Shown: piece after piece, positions 55,345-63,108 of the stretch
Layout of the letters: the number at the start of each line of letters is the position of its first letter
Position numbering within the stretch: the first letter of the stretch is position 1
Assembly (NCBI RefSeq): GCF_008298015.1
Contig: NZ_VTPX01000001.1
Span: forward strand, 789,902-853,901
DNA from: Salinicola corii
GTDB taxonomy: Bacteria > Pseudomonadota > Gammaproteobacteria > Pseudomonadales > Halomonadaceae
Reading direction: 5' to 3'
DNA: 64,000 nucleotides
The notes under the pieces: generated by a model
What the model was told of the DNA's origin: nothing
Seen by the model: the letters and a program-made list of their open reading frames with translations, nothing else
Databases searched by the model: none
Program-made: the position numbers and the translations under genes

Positions 55345-58300
55345 ATGTCGGATGACCCGGTCGCGGGTGAGTATTCTGGGCAATCAGGCTTTTTTGCACG
55401 AGGACCGTTTAGGCTGGCGGCGATCGTCTCGGCAGAGGCTGTACCGACGTTTGCCAACCTTTTGAAAGGGGCTGAGCGTAGCACGTTCCTTGCACTTGTA
55501 TTGTGCATACTCATGACAAGCGTCGTCGCCTTTGCGCAACAGCAGGATCGTCTCCCGACGGAAGACGAGCTCAAGTCCGAGCAGCAGAAGCTCGAGAAGG
55601 TCGAGACGCCGACCGAAGCGCAACAGGCGGATCTGGATGATCTGCGTGTGGCGCGGCAGACGCTGGAGTCGTTGAAGGCGCTGCGCAAAGACCTCCAGTC
55701 GCTCGATACCTCGGCCCGACAAGCCCCTCAGCGCACTCGCGAACTCGAGCGCCAACTTGCAGGGTTGAGCGATCGGAAGGCGCCCGAAGCGGACGCCCTA
55801 GATCAGCTTTCCGTGGAGGTCCTGGGCCAGAAGACCACCGAATCTCTGAATCAGCTCGAGGCCTTGCAAAGCCAATTGGCATCGATCAACGCTCGGCTGA
55901 TCAGCGCGGAAACACTACCCGAGCGCGCGCAGTCGGCCATTGCCAGCGCGATGAACGATGCCGAGCAGGCAAGAACTCAGCTTCAAACCTCCAATGACGA
56001 GGATCCCCAGGTCCTCGATCCCGGCGACGCACGCTATCGGCTGCAACTGGCTTTGGCCAGCCTGCAAGCCGAATACCATCGACAAAAGCTGGCCAACAAC
56101 ACAGTGCTTCGCGAACTCGACGTGCAAAGGCGAGACCTGCTTCGACGTCAGGTCGCCATCGAGGAAGCGCGGTTGGATGCGTTGCAGGCCGCGCTCGATC
56201 GCCAGCGCCGTGCCGAGTCGGAGAAGGCCGTCGCGGACATCAGCGAGGAGGACGCCAAGGCGATCGCCGCGCACCCCGTGCTTCGCGAGATTCAAAAGAC
56301 CAACCGCGAGTTCAGCGATCGACTCCTCGAGGTGACCGACCGGACCAACGAGTTGATTCGGCAAGCCATCGATACCCGTTCCCAGCTCGATCGCGTACGT
56401 CAGGTCAAGCGCACGCTCAACGAGCAGATCGAGGCGATTCGTGGCAGCCCGCTATTGTCACGCATTCTCAACGAGCAGCGTCGAGCCTTGCCCGATGTCG
56501 ATGAACTGGGCGGCTTGCAGGAAGAGATCGCCGGGACCCGGCTGAGTCAGTTTGATCTGGTCGATCAGCGGGATGCGCTGCGTCACCCCCGCGAACTGGC
56601 CGAGAAAAGTCTTGCCGATACCGGCATCGAGGTGACCCCGTCGCTGGTCGACTCGCTGGTGAAACTGTTCCAGTCACGCAGCGAAGTCCTCGAGCAGCTG
56701 GATCGGGAATACGGCAATCTGCTGACCGTGGCGATCGACCTCCAGCTCAACCAGGAGCAGCTGGCGGGGCTCACGACATCGATTCGCGGAGCCATCGAGG
56801 AGCAATTGTTCTGGGTTGCCAGTGCCCGTGCGCTCACCCTCAACTGGTGGCGCGATGCCCCCGACATCCTGATGGGCCAGATCCGCGACGGTGGATGGCG
56901 GCCGGCGCTGGCGAGTTTCTGGCGGGTTCCGGATGCCCGGGCCCTGGCCATCATCCCCGTCCTGCTGCTGGCGGGGGTGCTGTTGCTGCTGAGACGTCGC
57001 ATCAAGGTGCGGTTGCTCAATCTGCATGAGCAGATAGGCCGCCTCAAGCGCGATACCCAGATGCACACGCCCCGGGCGATTCTCTACAACGCGCTGCTCG
57101 CCGCCCATGGACCTCTGATGCTGGCGGTGGTTGGCGGCCTGCTGAGGCTCGGTAGCGATGATTTCGCCGAGCGCGTGGGGGAGTCCCTGTTGCAGCTCGC
57201 TCTGGCCTGGGGCGTGTTGGGCTGGGCGCGCAGGCTACTGGTGTCCGACGGCGTGGCGACGCGTCACTTCCACTGGTCGGCCGGATACGTGGCGCGCCTG
57301 CGTCGCCTGCTGTTCTGGCTCGGGATCTCGCTGATTCCGGTGATACTGATCAGCGGGACCTCGCCTGGCAGCCAGGCTGAGCTGTCCAGCCGCCCCCTGT
57401 TCCTGCTGTCGCTGCTGGTCGGATTGCTGGCGATGAGCTGGATCCTGGTGCAGTTGATCCTGGCCCACGTACCCTATTTCGGCCTCAAGCTGTTCCGGCT
57501 GCTGTTGGGATTGGCGCTGGCCATGGTACCGCTGGTGCTGGGCGGCCTGATCGTCATGGGCTATGAATATGCCGCCCTGCGTCTGATCGGCCGCTTCATC
57601 AATTCGCTCTATATTTTCGGCCTGTGGATTCTGGTCGAGGCAGCGGTCGTTCGCGGGCTGGCGGTGGCGCAGCGCCGGCTGGCCTACCGCCGTGCGGTGG
57701 CTCGGCGGCGGGCGCAGATACAGGAGGGCGCCGAGGGCGGGCTGGAGGTGGTGGAGGAGCCGCCACTGGACATGGAGCAGGTCAACCAGCAGTCGCTGCG
57801 GCTCTCGAAGCTGATTCTCTTCATCGGCTTCACCTTCGCCTTCTACCTGATCTGGTCCGACCTGCTCGAAGTTTTCTCCTATCTCGATCAGGTCAGCGTG
57901 TGGGAGATCGAACGCGGACAGGGCGAGTCGATGACGCTGGACCCGATCACCGTGGCGGATGTGATCATCGCGCTGATCGTGGTGGCGTTGACCATGATGC
58001 TGGCGCGTAACCTGCCCGGTCTGCTGGAAGTCATGGTGCTGTCCCGGCTGACGTTGAAACAGGGGAGCGCCTATGCGATCTCGTCGCTGCTCTCCTACAC
58101 CATCGTCGGGACCGGCGTGGTGATCTCGCTCGGCACGCTCGGGGTCTCCTGGGACAAGCTGCAGTGGCTGGTGGCGGCTCTCGGCGTGGGGCTCGGCTTC
58201 GGTCTGCAGGAGATCTTCGCCAACTTCATCTCGGGGCTGATCATTCTGTTCGAGCGCCCGATGCGGATCGGGGACACCATCACGCTTGGCCAGCTCCACG

Positions 58301-58920
58301 GCTCCGTCAGCCGGATTCGTATCCGGGCCACCACGGTGACCGATTTCGACCGGAAAGAGATCATCATTCCCAACAAGACCTTCGTGACCGACCAGTTGAT
58401 CAACTGGTCACTGTCGGACAACGTGACCCGGGTCGTACTGACCTACGGCGTGGCGCACGGATCGGACCTCGACGAGGTGCATCGCCTGATGCGCCAGGCG
58501 GCGGACGAGAATCGCCGTGTACTGCGGGATCCCGAGCCGCAGGTGTTCTGCATCAGCTACGGGCCGACCTCTTTCAACTTCGAGCTGCGGATCTTCGTCA
58601 ACGATCTGCTGGATCGGCTCTACGCTAGCGACGAAATCAACCGCCGGCTGGATCTGCTGTTCAAGGAACACGGCATTCGCGTGGCGTTCAACCAGATGGA
58701 CGTGTGGCTGCACGGCGAGAACGGCCAGTCCGCGCGGGTCCAGAGCGAGGACGGAGAGGGGGCGTCGCTGGGTGCCGCCGCTCCCGCGTCAGGAGCGCCA
58801 TCCGCCGGCGCGATCCGTTCCCGGCAGGCCCGCAGCGGCGATGACGGTCATCTGGATGACGGCGACGTTGGCGGTGCCGGTTCGGATGGCGGCAGCGACG
58901 GGGGTGACGGCGGCCGCTGA
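55345..58920 (+). CDS. MscK-like large mechanosensitive channel
   Basis: A 1191-residue member of the MscK/MscM (KefA) group. After a long 46-residue lead and a hydrophobic export segment (about 47-63, cleavage near AFA|QQ) comes a Glu/Gln-rich periplasmic coiled coil (about 66-440). About ten membrane helices follow from residue 527. The MscS pore and beta domains lie at about 910-1125 (LVAALGVGLGFGLQEIFANF; RPMRIGDTITLG; RKEIIIPNKTF). The tail is Asp/Gly-rich. GAGGAG at 55334-55339 makes the ATG at 55345 convincing despite the unusual leader. It releases solutes upon hypo-osmotic shock. Confidence 0.92.
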   Translation: MSDDPVAGEYSGQSGFFARGPFRLAAIVSAEAVPTFANLLKGAERSTFLALVLCILMTSVVAFAQQQDRLPTEDELKSEQQKLEKVETPTEAQQADLDDLRVARQTLESLKALRKDLQSLDTSARQAPQRTRELERQLAGLSDRKAPEADALDQLSVEVLGQKTTESLNQLEALQSQLASINARLISAETLPERAQSAIASAMNDAEQARTQLQTSNDEDPQVLDPGDARYRLQLALASLQAEYHRQKLANNTVLRELDVQRRDLLRRQVAIEEARLDALQAALDRQRRAESEKAVADISEEDAKAIAAHPVLREIQKTNREFSDRLLEVTDRTNELIRQAIDTRSQLDRVRQVKRTLNEQIEAIRGSPLLSRILNEQRRALPDVDELGGLQEEIAGTRLSQFDLVDQRDALRHPRELAEKSLADTGIEVTPSLVDSLVKLFQSRSEVLEQLDREYGNLLTVAIDLQLNQEQLAGLTTSIRGAIEEQLFWVASARALTLNWWRDAPDILMGQIRDGGWRPALASFWRVPDARALAIIPVLLLAGVLLLLRRRIKVRLLNLHEQIGRLKRDTQMHTPRAILYNALLAAHGPLMLAVVGGLLRLGSDDFAERVGESLLQLALAWGVLGWARRLLVSDGVATRHFHWSAGYVARLRRLLFWLGISLIPVILISGTSPGSQAELSSRPLFLLSLLVGLLAMSWILVQLILAHVPYFGLKLFRLLLGLALAMVPLVLGGLIVMGYEYAALRLIGRFINSLYIFGLWILVEAAVVRGLAVAQRRLAYRRAVARRRAQIQEGAEGGLEVVEEPPLDMEQVNQQSLRLSKLILFIGFTFAFYLIWSDLLEVFSYLDQVSVWEIERGQGESMTLDPITVADVIIALIVVALTMMLARNLPGLLEVMVLSRLTLKQGSAYAISSLLSYTIVGTGVVISLGTLGVSWDKLQWLVAALGVGLGFGLQEIFANFISGLIILFERPMRIGDTITLGQLHGSVSRIRIRATTVTDFDRKEIIIPNKTFVTDQLINWSLSDNVTRVVLTYGVAHGSDLDEVHRLMRQAADENRRVLRDPEPQVFCISYGPTSFNFELRIFVNDLLDRLYASDEINRRLDLLFKEHGIRVAFNQMDVWLHGENGQSARVQSEDGEGASLGAAAPASGAPSAGAIRSRQARSGDDGHLDDGDVGGAGSDGGSDGGDGGR

Positions 58921-58927
58921 CGGTCGG

Positions 58928-59677
58928 TCAGCGGCGCAGGGCGTGAAGCAGGAATTCGCGATTGCCGTCGCCGCCCACAATCGGGCTCTCCTGCCAATGA
59001 TCGATCTGCAGACCGTGTGTCCGGCAGGCCCGCTGCAGGGTCTCGGCCACCGTCGTGTAGAGGGCGGCGTCGCGCACGATCCCTCTGGAGTCGACCTTGC
59101 CGGGGCCCACTTCGAACTGTGGCTTGACCAGGGAGTAGAGCTCCCCGCCGGCGTGCAGCACCCGGGCGATCTCCGGCAGGATCAGGGTCTGCGAGATGAA
59201 CGACACATCCATCACCACGACGTCGATGCCCCCCGGGGCGAGCCTCTCCAGGTCGGCGAAGGGGAGCCGGCGCGCATTGACGCCCTCCAGGCAGGTGACC
59301 CTGTCGTCGTTGCGTAGCGAAGCGTCCAGTTGGTCGTGCCCCACCTCGATCCCGATGATCCGCTCGGCGCCGTAGCGCAGCGCGCAGTCGCTGAATCCGC
59401 CGGTGGATTGGCCAATATCGAGCACGGTGAGGCCGTCGAGGCGGCGCGCCAGTGCTTCCAGCAGGGCCTCCAGTTTCAGGCCCGCTCTCGACACATAGCG
59501 CTCCTCCGGCGCCTCGGCGATCCTCAGGTCCACGGTGTCCGGCAGTTTCTCCCCCGGTTTCAGCGCCACCCGCCATGCGCTGCCGTCGTTGACGCTGACG
59601 TAGCCCTGGCGGATCAGGCGCTGGGCCCGGGTGCGGGAGCGGACGTGGGCGGTAACCAGTTGATCGAGTCGTGTCAT
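58928..59677 (-). CDS. tlyA: TlyA-family rRNA 2'-O-methyltransferase
   Basis: From the ATG at 59677 the 249-residue protein has an S4 RNA-binding domain (MTRLDQLVTAHVRSRTRAQ, through residue 60) and an FtsJ-like methyltransferase domain with the SAM motif VLDIGQSTGGFSDCAL (86-100), VVMDVSFISQTLILP and LVKPQFEVG. The K-D-K set typical of FtsJ enzymes appears present (GLKLE, MDVSF, VKPQ). TlyA proteins in other bacteria methylate rRNA ribose. It follows the periplasmic binding protein gene by 7 bp and converges with mscK, 7 bp apart. Confidence 0.9.
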   Translation of the reverse strand: MTRLDQLVTAHVRSRTRAQRLIRQGYVSVNDGSAWRVALKPGEKLPDTVDLRIAEAPEERYVSRAGLKLEALLEALARRLDGLTVLDIGQSTGGFSDCALRYGAERIIGIEVGHDQLDASLRNDDRVTCLEGVNARRLPFADLERLAPGGIDVVVMDVSFISQTLILPEIARVLHAGGELYSLVKPQFEVGPGKVDSRGIVRDAALYTTVAETLQRACRTHGLQIDHWQESPIVGGDGNREFLLHALRR

Positions 59678-59684
59678 GAGCGGC

Positions 59685-60851
59685 TCACTCCGTTGCAGCG
59701 TCGGGCAGGGGGGATGGGTCGGCAAGGGGGCCTCCGGCGTGCGTCGGCCGGTTGTCGAAGGCCTGCTGCCACTGCTCCAGCAGCGTCTGGCGCTTGAGCC
59801 TGTCCAGTGTCGCCAGCAGGCCCGGACCGATCTGAACCGGGCGGATCGCTTCCCCCAACCGGTCGCGCAGGTCGGCCGCGGTGCCGGCGCCATCGACGGA
59901 CGGGTGCACGGCACCCAGCGTCGTCTGGGTGGCGAGCAGGCGTTGAGCCGATGCGCTCAGGAGATAGTCGATGAAGCGCCGTGCGGTGTCGGGATGAGGC
60001 GCGTGACGCGACATCATGACCAGGCGCTGCAGCACCAGTGCGTAGTCCTGGGGCACGACCATCACCAGCTCGGGATGCTCGGCCACGTAGTCCTGCACAT
60101 AGGAGCCGATCAGGTTGTAGCCGATCCAGTAGCGCCCGTCGCTGAGCCCCTCGAGCATGGCGGCGGTCGTGGTCTCCAGGGCACTGTTGCTGTTGCCCAG
60201 CGCCTCGACCAGATCCCAGTAGCGGGCTGAGATCCTGGCGTCCTCGATGGCGTAGGTGTAGCCCGCGCCACTTCGCCGCGGATCGTAAGTGACCACGCGA
60301 TGGTCGAGTTGCCGGGAGTGCTGCCGCAGCAGGCTCAGGAGATCGGCGTGACTCTCGGGCGGGATCATGCGTCGTGCCAGGTCTCGCCGGTAGACCATGA
60401 CGATGGGTTCGAAGGTGAAGCCGAACAGCTCCTGACGCCAGCGTGCCCAGCTCGGCCAGTCGGCGGCGGCGGGAGAGTCGATGGGGCTCGACAGCCCTTC
60501 GTTGGCGAGCTGGTACTGCCAGGGCATCGCGGGGGACAGGATCACGTCGGCGCGTGAGGTGTCGCGCTCCTGAAGGACACGTGCGTGCAGCGCCAGTGTC
60601 TCCAGGTTGTGATAGTCGATCGCGATGTCGGGGTGGCGGCGATGGAAATCGGACAGCAGCGGCCGAACCTGCGGTGGGTCGAGCACGCCGTAGATGGTCA
60701 GGGCGCGAGAAGGCTCGGTATCCGCGGCGAAGTGCAAGGTCCTCGCCTGTGCTTGAGCCGTCAGCGCGAGCGCGAGTGCCAGCCATACGACGCCGAGGCG
60801 CCGCACGCAGCGCGGCACGCTCAGGTGGCGGTGAAGATCAGGACGACGCAT
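59685..60851 (-). CDS. Periplasmic substrate-binding protein of ABC type in the tctDE operon
   Basis: A 388-residue protein with a basic N-terminus and signal core (LGVVWLALALALTAQAQA) then an Fbp/PgtC-like binding fold: LTIYGVLDPPQVRPLLSDFHRRHPDIAIDY, SRADVILSPAMPWQYQLANEG, and TARRFIDYLLSASAQRLLA. This resembles iron(III)-type and phosphoglycerate-sensing proteins. It overlaps the end of tctE by 31 bp (or starts at GTG 60818, just after its stop), so is part of the regulatory operon. It may act as a periplasmic sensor input to the kinase, like PgtC; that is inference. Confidence 0.78.
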   Translation of the reverse strand: MRRPDLHRHLSVPRCVRRLGVVWLALALALTAQAQARTLHFAADTEPSRALTIYGVLDPPQVRPLLSDFHRRHPDIAIDYHNLETLALHARVLQERDTSRADVILSPAMPWQYQLANEGLSSPIDSPAAADWPSWARWRQELFGFTFEPIVMVYRRDLARRMIPPESHADLLSLLRQHSRQLDHRVVTYDPRRSGAGYTYAIEDARISARYWDLVEALGNSNSALETTTAAMLEGLSDGRYWIGYNLIGSYVQDYVAEHPELVMVVPQDYALVLQRLVMMSRHAPHPDTARRFIDYLLSASAQRLLATQTTLGAVHPSVDGAGTAADLRDRLGEAIRPVQIGPGLLATLDRLKRQTLLEQWQQAFDNRPTHAGGPLADPSPLPDAATE

Positions 60852-62212
60852 AAGCCAGGACGCTCGGGATGGTCGGGGTTGGCGGTCTGCAGGAGCAGGC
60901 GAATATCGTGGGCGCGCGCGATGCTGTCGACGATCGCCAGACCCAGGCCGGTGCCATCGCCCGCCTCCTGGCCACGGTGGAAAGGGCGCAGCACCAGCAG
61001 GCGCTGGGATTCGGGAATGCCGGGGCCATCATCCGTGACGACCAGCCGCGTCGGGGCGTCGGTGACCTGCACCGTGATCTGGCGGGCGCCGTAGAGCGCG
61101 GCGTTCTCGATCAGGTTGTTCAGCGCCTCTTCCAACTGCCAGTCGGTCGCCGACACCATCACGGCATGGTCGGGCACGTCGACCCCGAGATCGATGCCGT
61201 GACGGTGATGGCGCGCGAATGACTCCCTGACGCAGCGCTGCGCCAGCGCGGCGAGGTCGACCGAACGCTTGGCCGGCGTCGCCTCGGGATTGTTGAGACG
61301 GGTCATCGACAACAACTGGCCGGCCAGTCGCGCCGTCTTGGTGGCGGTGCCATGCATGGTGACGAGCGCTTCCCGCCATGCCGCCGGCTCCGACTGGCGC
61401 ATGGCCAGCTCCGCGTGCGCCGAGAGCCCCGCCAGTGGCGTGCGCAACTGGTGAGAGGCATCTCCGATGAAGCGCTCCTGATTGGCACGGACGCGGCGCA
61501 TTCTTGCCAATAGTTCGTTCAACGCCTGGCGCAGCTCCGCCAGTTCGCGGGGCAGCGCCAGTTCGAGCGGGGCGAGGGTGCGAGGATCGCGCTGGCGGAT
61601 GGCGCGTCTCAGGCGGGTCAACGGCTCCAGTGCGAAGCGCGCCGAGAGCAGCACGACCACCATGGCCAGCGCGGCGATGATCACGATATTGACGAAGCTG
61701 GCCAGGAACAGCTGGTTGGCCAGTGCCTGTCGCCCCTCGCGGCTCTGGGCCACCCTGACCTCGAACCGATCGCTGCGATCCCATCCCTCCAAACGAGAGC
61801 GCAATACGCCCAGGCGCAGCGGCATGTCGCGGGATATCACATCGCCGTAGCTCATCTGTCCGGCCTTGGCGGGCGGCAGCGAGGGGAGCGAGCGATTGCC
61901 GGTGACGAAGTGACCCTGGGCATCGTATAGCGCGTAGAACACCCGCTCCTGGGCATCGGTGGCGAGCATCTCCAGTGCCGAAGGCGGCAGGTCCATCCAT
62001 AATCGGCTCTGCTGCCAGCGGACCTGCTCGGCGATGGAGAGCGAGGCGGCGTCGAGCAGCCGGTCGAAGGCGCGGTCCGCGGCCTCGCGGGAGGCGAACC
62101 AGGCCTGCAACAGCATGATCGCCACCAGCATGGCCAAGGGACAGAACAGCCAGATCATCAGCCGCCGATAGAGGCTGAGATGTGAAAGGCGCCAGCGCCG
62201 CAACAGGGTCAC
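60821..62212 (-). CDS. tctE: TctE-like sensor histidine kinase
   Basis: A 463-residue sensor kinase beginning with GTG at 62212, overlapping the tctD stop (GTGA). Two membrane helices (about 18-40 and 168-191) flank a periplasmic domain that fits the tricarboxylate-sensing family (DAQERVFYALYDAQGHFVTGN). Then HAMP-like linker, the H-box DASHQLRTPL with His254, N-box NNLIENAALYGA, and DDGPGIP and GTGLGLAIV ATP-binding motifs. It presumably phosphorylates the adjacent TctD. Confidence 0.9.
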   Translation of the reverse strand: MTLLRRWRLSHLSLYRRLMIWLFCPLAMLVAIMLLQAWFASREAADRAFDRLLDAASLSIAEQVRWQQSRLWMDLPPSALEMLATDAQERVFYALYDAQGHFVTGNRSLPSLPPAKAGQMSYGDVISRDMPLRLGVLRSRLEGWDRSDRFEVRVAQSREGRQALANQLFLASFVNIVIIAALAMVVVLLSARFALEPLTRLRRAIRQRDPRTLAPLELALPRELAELRQALNELLARMRRVRANQERFIGDASHQLRTPLAGLSAHAELAMRQSEPAAWREALVTMHGTATKTARLAGQLLSMTRLNNPEATPAKRSVDLAALAQRCVRESFARHHRHGIDLGVDVPDHAVMVSATDWQLEEALNNLIENAALYGARQITVQVTDAPTRLVVTDDGPGIPESQRLLVLRPFHRGQEAGDGTGLGLAIVDSIARAHDIRLLLQTANPDHPERPGLCVVLIFTAT

Positions 62213-62880
62213 TCTGCCTCCAGCAGATATCCGATGCCTCGGACCGTGCGCAGGGTGACATCGGAACCGGCGAGCCGCCGCCGCAGACGATGAACGTAGA
62301 CCTCGATGGCGTTCTCGCCGACGCTCTCACCGGCGAAAGCGTCCTCGAGTAGGCGTGCCTTATCGACCGGCTCGCCGGCGTAGCGCATCAGGCAAGCCAG
62401 CAGGCGATGTTCCCGCGGCGGCAGTGGCAGGGCGGTGTCTCCCAGCATGAAGTGCTGACGATGGCGGTCGAGTTGCAGCGAGCCCAGCGAGGTCGATTCG
62501 CTCTGGTCGTTCTGGCGACGGCGCAACAGTGCGCGGACTCGCGCTTCCAGCTCGTCGAGCGCGAATGGCTTGGCCAGGTAGTCATCCGCGCCCAGGTCGA
62601 GCCCTCTGACGCGATCCTCGATGGCGGCTCTTGCGGTCAGGATCAGCACCGGCGTCTGTCGATCGCGCGAGCGCAGGGCCGCCAGCACATCGAGGCCGCT
62701 GCGAGTCGGCAGATTAAGATCGAGAAGGATGAGGTCGTAGTCGTGATCGATCGACAACCGGGCAAGGGCTTCGCCGCCATCGCCTATCCGCTCGATACGT
62801 TGGTTGTCGACCGCCAGCGTTGCGGTGAGCGTGCTGGCGAGCAGAGGATCATCCTCTATCAGCATCAACTTCGGTGCCAT
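62209..62880 (-). CDS. tctD: TctD-like response regulator (OmpR family)
   Basis: From ATG 62880 (GGAG 5 bp upstream) the 223-residue protein has a receiver domain (LMLIEDDPLLAST; phospho-acceptor Asp54 in LILLDLNLP; LAKPFALDELEARV) and a C-terminal winged helix (VDKARLLEDAF, AIEVYVHRLRRRL, IRTVRGIGYLL-type ending). It is divergent from tctC with about 228 bp between starts, and probably controls tctC and the uptake genes in response to tricarboxylates. Confidence 0.92.
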   Translation of the reverse strand: MAPKLMLIEDDPLLASTLTATLAVDNQRIERIGDGGEALARLSIDHDYDLILLDLNLPTRSGLDVLAALRSRDRQTPVLILTARAAIEDRVRGLDLGADDYLAKPFALDELEARVRALLRRRQNDQSESTSLGSLQLDRHRQHFMLGDTALPLPPREHRLLACLMRYAGEPVDKARLLEDAFAGESVGENAIEVYVHRLRRRLAGSDVTLRTVRGIGYLLEAE

Positions 62881-62938
62881 GGAGAACTCCTGCAGGTGAA
62901 GAGGGGGAGGCACGTGACTCGGGTGAGGCGATTGTAAA

Positions 62939-63060
62939 CGAATCGATTCGCTGGGCATTGAACTTTAGTTGGCTTTTGCCGCTCGTCCGTTGACCGTTAC
63001 AAGGCTTCACCCTAATTTCCGCTGACGGGAACAAGGTTCTACCTTACGAAACTGTAAGGT
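62939..63060. promoter_or_regulatory. Repeat-rich tctD/tctC control region
   Basis: Elements in order: a 12-bp palindrome CGAATCGATTCG (62939-62950); a possible tctC promoter TTGACC (62990-62995) with TAATTT (63013-63018, 17-bp spacer); a direct repeat ACAAGGCTTCAC (62999-63010) and ACAAGGTTCTAC (63031-63042), 32 bp or three helical turns apart; and an inverted repeat ACCTTAC-6-GTAAGGT (63041-63060). OmpR-type regulators typically bind direct repeats, so these are plausible TctD sites. Confidence 0.5.
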
Positions 63061-63108
63061 TGGCGTCAGCCACGAACAACTCCGCCCCATCAGCGAGGAG
63101 AAGCAAAC

